Positions 31,331 through 39,017 of a DNA stretch of 51,202 nucleotides are shown here, one piece after another. The stretch spans positions 1 to 51,202 of the forward strand of contig CAVIWF010000013.1 of assembly GCA_963646285.1 (NCBI GenBank), written 5' to 3'. How positions within the stretch are numbered: position 1 is the first letter of the stretch; each line of letters starts with the position of its first letter. The notes below the pieces were generated by a model. That model was not told where the DNA came from, made no database searches, and saw only the letters and a list, made by a program, of their open reading frames with translations. The DNA comes from CAKUFA01 sp963646285 (GTDB lineage: Bacteria; Bacillota; Clostridia; Christensenellales; Aristaeellaceae). The position numbers and the translations under genes were made by a program.

Positions 31331-32764
31331 TTACAGTGCTGCAATCAGCTTCGTCAGCAGAATCCACGCCCTGTCAAAGGAAGCCAGGTCCAGGAATTCA
31401 TCCGGCGTATGGATGCAGCCATAAATTGCGCCGCTGGTCACAATGTCCATCTCCGGGAACATCCGCTTAAACACGCCGCACTCGTTGCCGCCGTGTCCAA
31501 TGAGGCAATTCAGCGGCTTCCCATAAATATCAAAGTAGACCTGCTTCATGATCTCCCGAATTTCAGACCTGGCTTCATACTTCCAGCCCGGATACCACCC
31601 GGAGAAGGCTGCGGATGCGCCAAACAATTCGCCCAGCAGCGCCACTTCTTCCTTCAGCTCCTCCACAGCACAGTCCAGGGCACTGCGTGCCGAAAGACCG
31701 AAGGCGGCTTCCTCATCACCCAGGTCAATCACGCCCAGGTTGATGGAGGTAATCGGGGGACTGTCTGCCACGGTCAGGTTTCTCGCTCGCAGGCCGTAGG
31801 GCAGCAGCGCCGTCAGATGCAGCACATCAGCACTGTCTTCCGGGGTAAGGGAACGCTCCGCCGTGGTTTCTGTCACCTTTACATGAATGTCCGGGTCACT
31901 CAGTTCATATTCTTCCCGAATGGCCTGTCCATATTGCTGCAAAACTTCTGTGAGGGAAGCTCCAGCCGCATCGGAAACAATCACTGCTTCTGCTGCCGGC
32001 ATAATCACATTATGCTTCGTGCCCCCCTTGAACGCTGCAAGGGTAAAGGGCACATGGGCACGCTCCAGGGCTTCCAGCAGACGCGCCATCAGCTTGCCGG
32101 CATTGGCACGCTCCTTGTCGATCATGCCGCCGGAATGGCCGCCAAGCAAACCTTCCACTTGAATGCGCCAGGCAGGCTTTTCATTCTTCTGCCAATGAAC
32201 CGGCTTGTGCAGCGTTACCTGTTCGCCGCCGCCCATGCTCATGTAGGTTTTCACTTCCCCGGCACCGTCCAGGTTGATCATTCGCCGTGCCTTAAAGTAC
32301 TCCGCCTTCAGCGCCTGTGCACCTACCAGACCCACTTCTTCCTGGGTGGTGAAGCAGCATTCCAGCGGGGGATGTGCCAGCGTATCATCATCCAGAATGG
32401 CCAGCATATAGGCACAGCCCATGCCGTCATCTGCCCCCAGGGTGGTGCCCTTTGCCCGGAGGTGATCCCCCTCCACATAAAGTTCCAAGGGCTCGGAGGT
32501 AAAGTCATGCACCACACCGGGTGCGCACTCGGTAATCATATCCATGTGCGCCTGAATCATCAGCGTGGGATGATCCTCGTAGCCTGCACTGGCTGGCTTG
32601 TAGACCACCACGTTCCAGAGTGCATCCTGCACATAGGCAAGACCCCGCTCCCTGGCAAAGTTCACAAGCCAATCGCTGAGTGCCTTTTCATTCTTCGAAC
32701 CGTGGGGGATTTGGCAGATCTCATGAAAATAAAAGCAATACGGTTTCTTCAGGTCAAATTCCAC
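31331..32764 (-). CDS. M20-family dipeptidase (PepD-like aminoacyl-histidine dipeptidase)
   Basis: A protein of about 477 residues, the length of PepD-type beta-Ala-His dipeptidases. Metal-site motifs are all present: MIQAHMDMI, GADDGMGCAYML, TTQEEVGL (catalytic Glu-Glu), INLDGAGE and the C-terminal IGHGGNECGVFK. The GLLGGHSGGMI motif, whose His helps bind substrate across the dimer, is intact. ATG 32779 is possible, but GTG 32764 has GGGAG 8 bp upstream and aligns with the start of the neighbouring paralogue (MEFDL). About half of the residues match the paralogue at 32801, indicating tandem duplication. It hydrolyses dipeptides, probably those brought in by the downstream transporter. Confidence 0.92.
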   Translation of the reverse strand: MEFDLKKPYCFYFHEICQIPHGSKNEKALSDWLVNFARERGLAYVQDALWNVVVYKPASAGYEDHPTLMIQAHMDMITECAPGVVHDFTSEPLELYVEGDHLRAKGTTLGADDGMGCAYMLAILDDDTLAHPPLECCFTTQEEVGLVGAQALKAEYFKARRMINLDGAGEVKTYMSMGGGEQVTLHKPVHWQKNEKPAWRIQVEGLLGGHSGGMIDKERANAGKLMARLLEALERAHVPFTLAAFKGGTKHNVIMPAAEAVIVSDAAGASLTEVLQQYGQAIREEYELSDPDIHVKVTETTAERSLTPEDSADVLHLTALLPYGLRARNLTVADSPPITSINLGVIDLGDEEAAFGLSARSALDCAVEELKEEVALLGELFGASAAFSGWYPGWKYEARSEIREIMKQVYFDIYGKPLNCLIGHGGNECGVFKRMFPEMDIVTSGAIYGCIHTPDEFLDLASFDRAWILLTKLIAAL

Positions 32765-32800
32765 TTCGCTCACTCCCATGCTGCTTTCATTAAATGACCA

Positions 32801-34231
32801 TTACAATGCCTTCAGAAAGGCTTTCAGGAAGCGAATGGAGCGGTCGAAGGATTCCAGATCCAGATATTCCTCCGGCGTATGGTGCTTTGCATAAATGGCG
32901 CCGGTGGTCACAATGTCCATATCCGGGAACATATGCTTGAAAGCACCGCACTCATTGCCCCCATGAGCCGCCACATGAAGCAGCGGCTTGCCGTACTGCG
33001 CCTGGAACACACGATCCATGGTGTCCCGCAGGGGGGAATCCTTCAAATAACGATAACCGTAGTAGTCATTCTTTGCCGTGATCTCGGCATGCAGCTTCCC
33101 GCACAAAATGGACACGGTCGTTTCCGCTTCCTCCATGCAGGATTCAAAGGGGCTGCGTGCCGCATAATGAATCTCCACTGCATCCGCCACGTTTTCAATC
33201 TTGCCCACATTGGCAGAGAAAGAGGGGAGACCATCCAAGGGCAAAAACCGCTGGAACACGCCGAAGGGAAGCAGTCGAATCAGATCAATCAGCTCCCGGC
33301 TTTCTTCCGCTTCTGCTGCACATGCCGCTTCCGCCTTCGTCAGGGTGATTTGAATATCCGGGTCACTGAACTCATATTCTTCCCCAATGGCAGCCTGAAC
33401 AGGTTCCAGTGCCGCCTCCATATCCTTCTGGGACATGCTGGTGGTAAAGATCACATCTGCATCTGCCGCAATGCCAGCCTTTTTGTTGGCAGAGGTGAAG
33501 GATGCAATGCGAACCCCGGCGTCCTTCTTCTCCAGTGCAAGCAGCAGCCGGGCTGCCAGCTTGCCTGCATTGGCACGTTCTTTCCCAATATCGTCGCCGG
33601 TTCTTCCGCCCAACAAACCATGGACACCCAGGCAGTAGGCAGGGTCCGCCGATTTGCTCTGGTGCATCTGCTTTGTGATGGTCATATTCCGTGCACCAGC
33701 CAGGGTCGTGTACGTGCGATACTCACCGGCCCCGTCCAGGTTGATCAGCCGGCGGGCTTTGAAATACTCCGGCTTCAGGGCCATGGCGCCGAACAGGCCG
33801 ATTTCCTCCTGGGTGGTAAAGCAGCACTCCAGGTAGGGATGCTCCAGCTTTTCATCAGAAAGAATATCCAGCATATAGGCTGCACCCATGCAGTCATCGC
33901 CGCCCAGGGTTGTTCCCCGGGCACGCAGGTGGGTTCCTTCCACATACAAGTCAAGAGGATCGGTTTCAAAGTTGTGATCCGACTCCGGGACTTTCTCACA
34001 AACCATATCAATATGTGCCTGGATAATGACCCCCGGATGATCTTCGTACCCAGGTGCTGCATCCTTATAAATGACAACATTGTACATATCATCCTGCACA
34101 TACCGCAGCCCATGCCGCCTGGCAAAGTCAACAATCCAGTCGCTCAGGCGCTTTTCATTTCTCGATCCATGGGGAATCTTCGCAATTTCATTGAAATAGT
34201 AGCAATGCGGCTTCGTAAGGTCAAACTCCAT
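32801..34231 (-). CDS. M20-family dipeptidase paralogue with altered GGHSG motif
   Basis: A 476-residue tandem paralogue of the gene at 31331. The metal ligands are conserved (IIQAHIDMV, GGDDCMGAAYML, TTQEEIGL, INLDGAGE, AAHGGNECGAFK). The dimer-contact and substrate-binding motif reads GLLGGRTGDDIG, so the His of GGHSG is replaced. This predicts changed specificity or activity rather than simple loss, because the metal site is complete. ATG 34231 has GGAGG upstream. It is the first gene of the minus-strand peptide block and is driven by the promoter at 34388-34416 through a leader of about 150 nt. Confidence 0.92.
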   Translation of the reverse strand: MEFDLTKPHCYYFNEIAKIPHGSRNEKRLSDWIVDFARRHGLRYVQDDMYNVVIYKDAAPGYEDHPGVIIQAHIDMVCEKVPESDHNFETDPLDLYVEGTHLRARGTTLGGDDCMGAAYMLDILSDEKLEHPYLECCFTTQEEIGLFGAMALKPEYFKARRLINLDGAGEYRTYTTLAGARNMTITKQMHQSKSADPAYCLGVHGLLGGRTGDDIGKERANAGKLAARLLLALEKKDAGVRIASFTSANKKAGIAADADVIFTTSMSQKDMEAALEPVQAAIGEEYEFSDPDIQITLTKAEAACAAEAEESRELIDLIRLLPFGVFQRFLPLDGLPSFSANVGKIENVADAVEIHYAARSPFESCMEEAETTVSILCGKLHAEITAKNDYYGYRYLKDSPLRDTMDRVFQAQYGKPLLHVAAHGGNECGAFKHMFPDMDIVTTGAIYAKHHTPEEYLDLESFDRSIRFLKAFLKAL

Positions 34232-34308
34232 AGCCCCTGCACCTCCATCCATGTGAATGCGAACCGGTATGCCAAACCCGCAGCATCTTCCCGGGTTGAC
34301 TTTGTATC

Positions 34309-34339
34309 TTTTATCATCTTCGTCGTATGATTGATAAAA
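34309..34339. promoter_or_regulatory. Inverted repeat in the leader of the peptide-uptake block
   Basis: TTTTATCA (34309-34316) and TGATAAAA (34332-34339) form a dyad about 50 bp downstream of the predicted transcription start and 80 bp before the start codon. It could be an operator or a leader hairpin. I see no known riboswitch pattern in this leader. Confidence 0.5.
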
Positions 34340-34387
34340 GGCAAAGTTCCTGCCGAAGTCCTTAACACTTCAACAAGAGTTTAGCAC

Positions 34388-34416
34388 ATTGTATCTTACT
34401 GCTGACTATTTGTCAA
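34388..34416 (-). promoter_or_regulatory. Strong sigma-A promoter of the peptide-uptake block
   Basis: On the minus strand a perfect TTGACA (34411-34416) and TACAAT (34388-34393) are separated by 17 bp. The predicted start lies about 150 nt upstream of the first dipeptidase gene. The rest of 34232-34603 is A/T-rich and holds only the leader dyad and a terminator. Confidence 0.85.
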
Positions 34417-34543
34417 TACGGCAACGCCAAAAATGCGCCGTTTTTCTGACAAGATTGCGGTAATTTATTCTCTATTTTTGTTGGGTCTGTGCGATGTCAT
34501 TTTGTTTTTATTATGTTTTTCCCTTTCATTGTTATCTTTTCAT

Positions 34544-34581
34544 AATAATAAAAGGAGTCGATGCACCAGCGCATCGACCCC
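34544..34581 (-). terminator. Terminator of the upstream lyase gene
   Basis: Arms GGAGTCGATGC (34554) and GCATCGACCCC (34571) pair with one mismatch and are followed on the minus strand by TTTTATTATT. It lies 23 bp beyond the stop codon and separates this gene from the peptide-uptake block. Confidence 0.8.
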
Positions 34582-34603
34582 TCCATGTTCATCCGGCATG
34601 TGT

Positions 34604-35536
34604 TTATTTATTCAAATCCAGCTTGTCTCCCCAGAACTCATTGTGAACGCCGGAGAAGCTTTCTTCCAGGTCAAGCCATTCCTGCACAGGGAAGAAGGGC
34701 TGGCCGCTCTGCCCCGAAACGTTGTAGGGCTTCTGATCCCGGGTATAAAGGTTATTCTGATCCTTGGCCACACGCAGTGCATAATTGAGCATGCCCACCA
34801 TGGCGGCTTTCATCATGAAGTGCATAGTAACAATGTTGAAGCCCAGATCCGCAAGCTCGGCAGGGTTCACGTCTTCCTGCCCCACAGACTGGTTCAGATC
34901 CGGGAACATGCGCCACACATCCGGGAACTCTGCTGCAAAACGCTTTGCCTGCTCGATTGTCTTCAGCTGATTGATGAGCAGCATGTCAGCCCCTGCATCA
35001 AGGTAGGCATGGCAGCGGTCAATGGCATCGGCAAAGCCTTCTTCCGTGTCGATCAGCACGTTGGTACGGGCAACAAAAATGCAGTCCGTTCCTTCCAGTG
35101 CCTTCTTGGCTGCACGGATCTTGATCACATACTCTTCCTTTGGCGTAATGTTCTTGGTAACAACGCCCTTGGCAAAGCCAGGTTCATCCTCATCTTCCAG
35201 CAGGATGGCAGCGGTACCGGCAGCAGCCAGGCGGCGGCAGGTGCGGAACACATTCTGGGGTCCGCCGAAGCCGTCCTCCACATCCACAATCAGGGGCAGG
35301 GAGCAAGTTTCCGTAATGCGGCTCACCACCCACTCTGTTTCTGCCAGGTTAAGCAGACCCAGGTCAGGCAAACCGTTCACCGCCAAGGAAAGCTCTGTGC
35401 CGCTCAGGCAAATGGCCTTAAAGCCTGCCAGTTCTGCTGCATGGGCGGAAGCAGCATCAAACACGCAGGGCGCAAGAACGCTCTTTTCCTGGGCCAGCAA
35501 TTCTGCAAAAGACTTTCTTTTTTGAAGAATATTCAT
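34604..35536 (-). CDS. Isocitrate-lyase/PEP-mutase superfamily enzyme
   Basis: A 310-residue TIM-barrel enzyme. Family motifs are APCVFDAASAHAAELAGFKA near the N-terminus, the LSGTELS segment, the Mg-binding VDVEDGFGG and the active-site region LLEDEDEPG. The K-[KR]-C-G-H loop that carries the catalytic Cys of isocitrate and methylisocitrate lyases is absent; the equivalent segment reads FAKGVVTKNI. It therefore probably cleaves or rearranges another 2-hydroxy or oxaloacetate-like acid. AAAGGAG lies 10 bp before the ATG. It is transcribed divergently from a paralogue at 35847, and both have near-consensus promoters in the shared 310-bp gap. Confidence 0.88.
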   Translation of the reverse strand: MNILQKRKSFAELLAQEKSVLAPCVFDAASAHAAELAGFKAICLSGTELSLAVNGLPDLGLLNLAETEWVVSRITETCSLPLIVDVEDGFGGPQNVFRTCRRLAAAGTAAILLEDEDEPGFAKGVVTKNITPKEEYVIKIRAAKKALEGTDCIFVARTNVLIDTEEGFADAIDRCHAYLDAGADMLLINQLKTIEQAKRFAAEFPDVWRMFPDLNQSVGQEDVNPAELADLGFNIVTMHFMMKAAMVGMLNYALRVAKDQNNLYTRDQKPYNVSGQSGQPFFPVQEWLDLEESFSGVHNEFWGDKLDLNK

Positions 35537-35584
35537 TCAGGGAAGACTCCTTTCTTGATCAGCCAAACACATGGTACTGACCAT

Positions 35585-35613
35585 AAAATACCCGCATGGT
35601 GTTGAAATGTCAA
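35585..35613 (-). promoter_or_regulatory. Promoter of the minus-strand lyase gene
   Basis: On the minus strand TTGACA (35608-35613) and TATTTT (35585-35590) are separated by 17 bp, 48 bp before the start codon. Confidence 0.7.
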
Positions 35614-35614
35614 T

Positions 35615-35669
35615 GTGTTTTCAAGAAAAAAGCAAACATTCGCCGCAAATTGACGTCTGTTTGAAAACA
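35615..35669. promoter_or_regulatory. Inverted repeat between divergent lyase promoters
   Basis: TGTTTTCAAG (35615-35624) and TGTTTGAAAACA (35658-35669) are inverted relative to each other. They abut the -35 of the minus promoter and lie upstream of the plus promoter, a position suited to one regulator controlling both genes. The DeoR-family gene at 36938 is the obvious candidate. Confidence 0.45.
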
Positions 35670-35705
35670 TGCTGACAACATTGAGACAAAAATAACGCCG
35701 TTTTA

Positions 35706-35734
35706 TTGACATCTTGCTGATGAGCTGGTACAAT
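35706..35734 (+). promoter_or_regulatory. Strong promoter of the plus-strand lyase gene
   Basis: TTGACA (35706-35711) and TACAAT (35729-35734) are separated by 17 bp. A leader of about 105 nt with a GGTGCGTGATGCACGCC hairpin-like stretch precedes the start codon. Confidence 0.8.
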
Positions 35735-35846
35735 AATGAAACTGTATTCCGAAGTCAGCCGACGTGCCCTGACAAGCATGCCGAAGATGCATGGTGCGTG
35801 ATGCACGCCTAAAGGACTGCTTCCGCACTGATAAGGAGGAAAACTT

Positions 35847-36845
35847 ATGAATCCTTTGACGAAACCTCGTGTTCCTTCATTGATGGAGCTGTGTGAAAAA
35901 GAGCAGATTCTGGCACCCTGCATTTGGGACTGCCGTACTGCCCATGCGGCAGAGTTGGCAGGCTTTAAGGCCATTCTGCTTTCCGGCGGTGAGCTTGCCG
36001 AAAGCGTCTGCGGCGTGCCGGACATTGGGCTGATCACCGCTGACGACCTGGTGCAGTCTGCTGCCCGCATTGCTCAGTACAGCGTTCTGCCCCTGATTGT
36101 GGATGCAGACGACGGCTTTGGCGATACCCCCCTGGCTGTTTACCGCCTGATCAAGCGGCTGATTGAAGCCGGCGCAAAGGGATGTACCCTGGATGACACC
36201 ACGGGCATCCGGGGCTGGAACCGCTGGGGCAGCACCTACACCAAGAACCACAACGAAGGCCACGGCGATGCCAAGGTACTCCACCAGAGCTCGACCCGGG
36301 AGCGCTTTATGGCCAAGATCAAGGCTGCTGTGAAGGCTGCCGAAGGCACCGATTTTGTGGTCATTGCCCGCACGGAATGCAAGCTGGAAAGCGGCATTGA
36401 TGAAGCCATTCTGCGCTGCCAGATGGCTCGCGAACTGGGTGCGCCCATGACCATGGTCAACTGCATCCGTTCCCTGGACGATGCTAAGAAAATCGCCGAA
36501 AAGGACATTGGCCACAAAATGTGGCCGGACATCCGCTCCCTGAACGGCGTGCCGGACATTCTGCTGGACGATATTGCCCCCATGGGCTTCAGCTTTGTCA
36601 CCTGCCACTTCTTCGAAAAGGCCATGATGTACGGCGCTTCCGATTTTGCAAAGCACATCATTGCCGACCGGACTTCCGTTTATTCCGATACCCACACCAT
36701 GGGCGGCCTTTCCCCTGAAGAGCAGCGCCGCTGGATCGACCTGGGTCTGGATCCCTGGCTGGATGCCGAAGCAACCTTCACCGACCTGTCCGAGCTGAAG
36801 GAAAAGCATCCCGGCGAGTTGGACAAAGATCCCCTGGCCTACTAA
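35847..36845 (+). CDS. Isocitrate-lyase/PEP-mutase superfamily enzyme (divergent paralogue)
   Basis: A 332-residue paralogue of the gene at 34604. Shared motifs are APCIWDCRTAHAAELAGFKA, LLSGGELAESV and the Mg site VDADDGFGD. The active-site loop is quite different (LDDTTGIRGWNRWGSTYT), again without K-[KR]-C-G-H, so the two enzymes probably act on related but different substrates. AAGGAGG lies 7 bp before the ATG. It is a single-gene unit with its own promoter and terminator, followed by a convergent DeoR regulator gene that likely controls the locus. Confidence 0.88.
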   Translation: MNPLTKPRVPSLMELCEKEQILAPCIWDCRTAHAAELAGFKAILLSGGELAESVCGVPDIGLITADDLVQSAARIAQYSVLPLIVDADDGFGDTPLAVYRLIKRLIEAGAKGCTLDDTTGIRGWNRWGSTYTKNHNEGHGDAKVLHQSSTRERFMAKIKAAVKAAEGTDFVVIARTECKLESGIDEAILRCQMARELGAPMTMVNCIRSLDDAKKIAEKDIGHKMWPDIRSLNGVPDILLDDIAPMGFSFVTCHFFEKAMMYGASDFAKHIIADRTSVYSDTHTMGGLSPEEQRRWIDLGLDPWLDAEATFTDLSELKEKHPGELDKDPLAY

Positions 36846-36858
36846 TTCTGCATATTGA

Positions 36859-36900
36859 AAACCCCCTCTGCTGCCGATGCGCAGCAGAGGGGGTTTCTTT
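36859..36900. terminator. Bidirectional terminator
   Basis: Perfect 16-bp arms, AAACCCCCTCTGCTGC (36859) and GCAGCAGAGGGGGTTT (36881), separate the converging lyase and DeoR genes. T-rich tracts follow on both strands. Confidence 0.9.
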
Positions 36901-36937
36901 ATTGATGACTGAATCCACCGAAGGGTGCAGGGCTAAC

Positions 36938-37753
36938 TTAAAACTCCACGTCCTCCGCATCCGGTTCATCTGTTCGATCCTTGTCGATACATTCAAACAG
37001 GCGCACATGCTTCTTCGCAAAGAATTCCCGCCAGCTGCTGTCGACCTTCTGATCGGTGAACACATAGCAAACATCATCAAAGGAGCCGAACCAGGCAAAG
37101 GATGCCTTGCCGAACATGCTGTGTTCCGCAAGCAGGCAGGGCTGTTCCGCACACTTGATCACCGTGCGCAGCATGTCTGCCACTCTTTCATCCGCCACAG
37201 AAAGCCCCCGCTTGGTGTCAAAAGATTTGCAGGAAAAAAAGGCTCTGTCCACTTGAAACTGCTGCAAATAGCCGGAGGCTGTGGGTCCCAGAAAGGCCTG
37301 CTCGTTTTCATCATACCGGCCGCCTACAGCAATCAAATGGATTTTCGGGCACTTCGACAATTCGTTCAGCACACGCAGGGAATTGGTCAGCACCGTCAAT
37401 TCCATGTTCAGTGCTATCAGTCCCTTACACATGCGGAACACATAGCTGGAATGATCCATAAAGATGGTATCTCCCGGCTTCATAAACCGCACCGCTCGTG
37501 CCGCTACCCGTTCCTTCTCTTCGGAAAAGGTGCGATCCACCAGTTCACGGGGCACTGAGGAGGTGCGCTTTTTCAGCGTTGCACCGCCGTAGACCTTGTT
37601 CAGGAAGCCTTCTTCTGCCAGTGCATCAAAGTCACGCCGCACCGTTTCCACACTTACGTCAAAGTGTTCCATGACCTCGCGAATCGTTACATTTTCCTTT
37701 TCCAGCAGCATGGCCTTAATGCCGTCACGCCGCTGAACGGTCAGTAGCTTCAT
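36938..37753 (-). CDS. DeoR/GlpR-family transcriptional regulator
   Basis: A 271-residue regulator. The N-terminal DeoR helix-turn-helix spans about residues 6-57 (TIREVMEHFDVSVETVRRDF with EEGFLNKVYGGA). The C-terminal sugar-phosphate-isomerase-like effector domain follows (about 75-250), with VLTNSLRVLNEL and AVGGRYDENEQAFLGP marking the ligand pocket. Members usually sense a phosphorylated sugar or sugar acid and repress neighbouring catabolic genes. Here the neighbours are two ICL/PEP-mutase-family enzymes, with an inverted repeat between their promoters. A GGTGG-type ribosome-binding site precedes the ATG at 37753. Confidence 0.9.
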   Translation of the reverse strand: MKLLTVQRRDGIKAMLLEKENVTIREVMEHFDVSVETVRRDFDALAEEGFLNKVYGGATLKKRTSSVPRELVDRTFSEEKERVAARAVRFMKPGDTIFMDHSSYVFRMCKGLIALNMELTVLTNSLRVLNELSKCPKIHLIAVGGRYDENEQAFLGPTASGYLQQFQVDRAFFSCKSFDTKRGLSVADERVADMLRTVIKCAEQPCLLAEHSMFGKASFAWFGSFDDVCYVFTDQKVDSSWREFFAKKHVRLFECIDKDRTDEPDAEDVEF

Positions 37754-37823
37754 GAATCTTCCACCTTTTATGTCAGTCTCTTTTTGTCCAAACCCCTATC
37801 CTGTTTCCATTCCCACATTCTTT

Positions 37824-38045
37824 TTAATGAATGACCGCCACATAGGCAATGGCCACCATCAACAGCAGCAATCCCCCAACCACCGGCAAAATCGTCAGGA
37901 ATGCCGAGATCAGCATGGCCAACACATCGCCCCGCTCAAGTTCTGCACGCTTTCCGCCGCTTTGCTGCCGATCCAGCTCCCGGCGCATTTTTCCTTGTTC
38001 AGCACTGTGACGCATTGCATTGCTCATTTTTTCAAACAAGGTCAT
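37824..38045 (-). CDS. Small single-span membrane protein, unknown function
   Basis: A 73-residue protein. The first 40 residues are charged and amphipathic (MRHSAEQGKMRRELDRQQSG); residues about 43-70 form one hydrophobic helix (LAMLISAFLTILPVVGGLLL). ATG 38045 has GGGAG 9 bp upstream; ATG 38054 would sit on the ribosome-binding site. I do not recognise a family. Reading frame, ribosome-binding site and transmembrane pattern make it a plausible gene. Confidence 0.6.
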   Translation of the reverse strand: MTLFEKMSNAMRHSAEQGKMRRELDRQQSGGKRAELERGDVLAMLISAFLTILPVVGGLLLLMVAIAYVAVIH

Positions 38046-38249
38046 GCCAACCATCTCCCATCCATCTGCCCTGGGCTGTCAATGTCCTTCTGCCCCTTTT
38101 CAAAGACTCGTTACCGGAAAAGCGGCATACGTTTTGTTGTTTTATGATAACATAGGTTCACAGATTTTGCAATGTTCTTGTTGTCTTTTGCCATGATGGA
38201 AAACTTTGCAGGCACATCGTTTCAAAAAAGCATGCTTCCAATCCTGTCC

Positions 38250-38795
38250 TTACTTTTTCCCCGGCGGGGTCAGCTGCCCCACCACGGCGGAGGCCTTGTA
38301 CAGCAGCTCCACGTAGGTTTGGGCGTCGATGGTGCAGCCATCCAGCACCCAGCGGGCCAGGGCGTCCCGGTACACATTCACAAAGAAGTCCACATAGAAG
38401 TTGAAGTGCTCATCCCTGCCGAAGTAGGGCTTCAGCCGCCCGGACACCACCGGGCGAATCATGGTGCCCAGATATTCATAGAAGGAGTTGGTGCCCGTTT
38501 CCTGCAGCGCCACACGGTAGAAATCCTTATTCTTCTGGAAAAACTTGCACAGGCGAACCAGGGCATCCCCGGGGGTCATGTCGTCCCCACGCTGCCGGTT
38601 GTCCTCGAAGAAATCCGTGTAGAAGATCCAGTTCACCAGATCATACTTGTCCTTGAAGTGGTAGTAGAAGCTTTTGCGGTTCATCTCGCAGGCCTCGCAA
38701 ATATCCCCCACGGTGATCTTGTTCAGGGGGCGCTTCTTCATCAGTTCCTTCAGGGAATAGGCCAGTACCTTCTTGGTAATGCTGCCCTCTGCCAT
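38250..38795 (-). CDS. TetR/AcrR-family regulator (DhaS-like)
   Basis: A 181-residue regulator. Residues 8-55 form the TetR helix-turn-helix (ITVGDICEACEMNRKSFYYH), and the C-terminal domain with FYRVALQETGTNSFYEYL resembles the DhaS-like subgroup (TetR_C_33 type). GGAGG precedes the ATG. A TATAAT lies on the minus strand at 38832-38837 with a weak -35; repeated CATGAAC units just upstream (about 38851-38865) may be an operator. It is divergent from pgi, but no shared control is demonstrable. Confidence 0.88.
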   Translation of the reverse strand: MAEGSITKKVLAYSLKELMKKRPLNKITVGDICEACEMNRKSFYYHFKDKYDLVNWIFYTDFFEDNRQRGDDMTPGDALVRLCKFFQKNKDFYRVALQETGTNSFYEYLGTMIRPVVSGRLKPYFGRDEHFNFYVDFFVNVYRDALARWVLDGCTIDAQTYVELLYKASAVVGQLTPPGKK

Positions 38796-38955
38796 GGGTG
38801 CTTCCTCCCTCTTCCTTGTCCGAATACGCTTATTATAGCATAGAAAAATGACATGAACATGAACGAACGGAACAAAAATGAAATTTGTTGCTTATGCCGG
38901 ATACCCACTGCCCGAAAACTGTCCCATGAAAGCATTTACCCCGCTGCTCCGACTC

Positions 38956-38984
38956 TTTCCCTGTGAAAAAAAGTGTGATATACT
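38956..38984 (+). promoter_or_regulatory. Probable promoter of pgi
   Basis: TATACT (38979-38984) lies 33 bp before the start codon. The best -35 at 17 bp is a poor TTTCCC (38956-38961). Confidence 0.4.
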
Positions 38985-39017
38985 AAAGGACGGGAAATCT
39001 GAACGAAAGGATGAATC

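Noticed and set aside
34232..34381. Riboswitch in the leader of the peptide-uptake block
   Set aside because: The leader of about 150 nt has one simple dyad but no pattern I recognise from known riboswitch classes and no terminator before the first gene.
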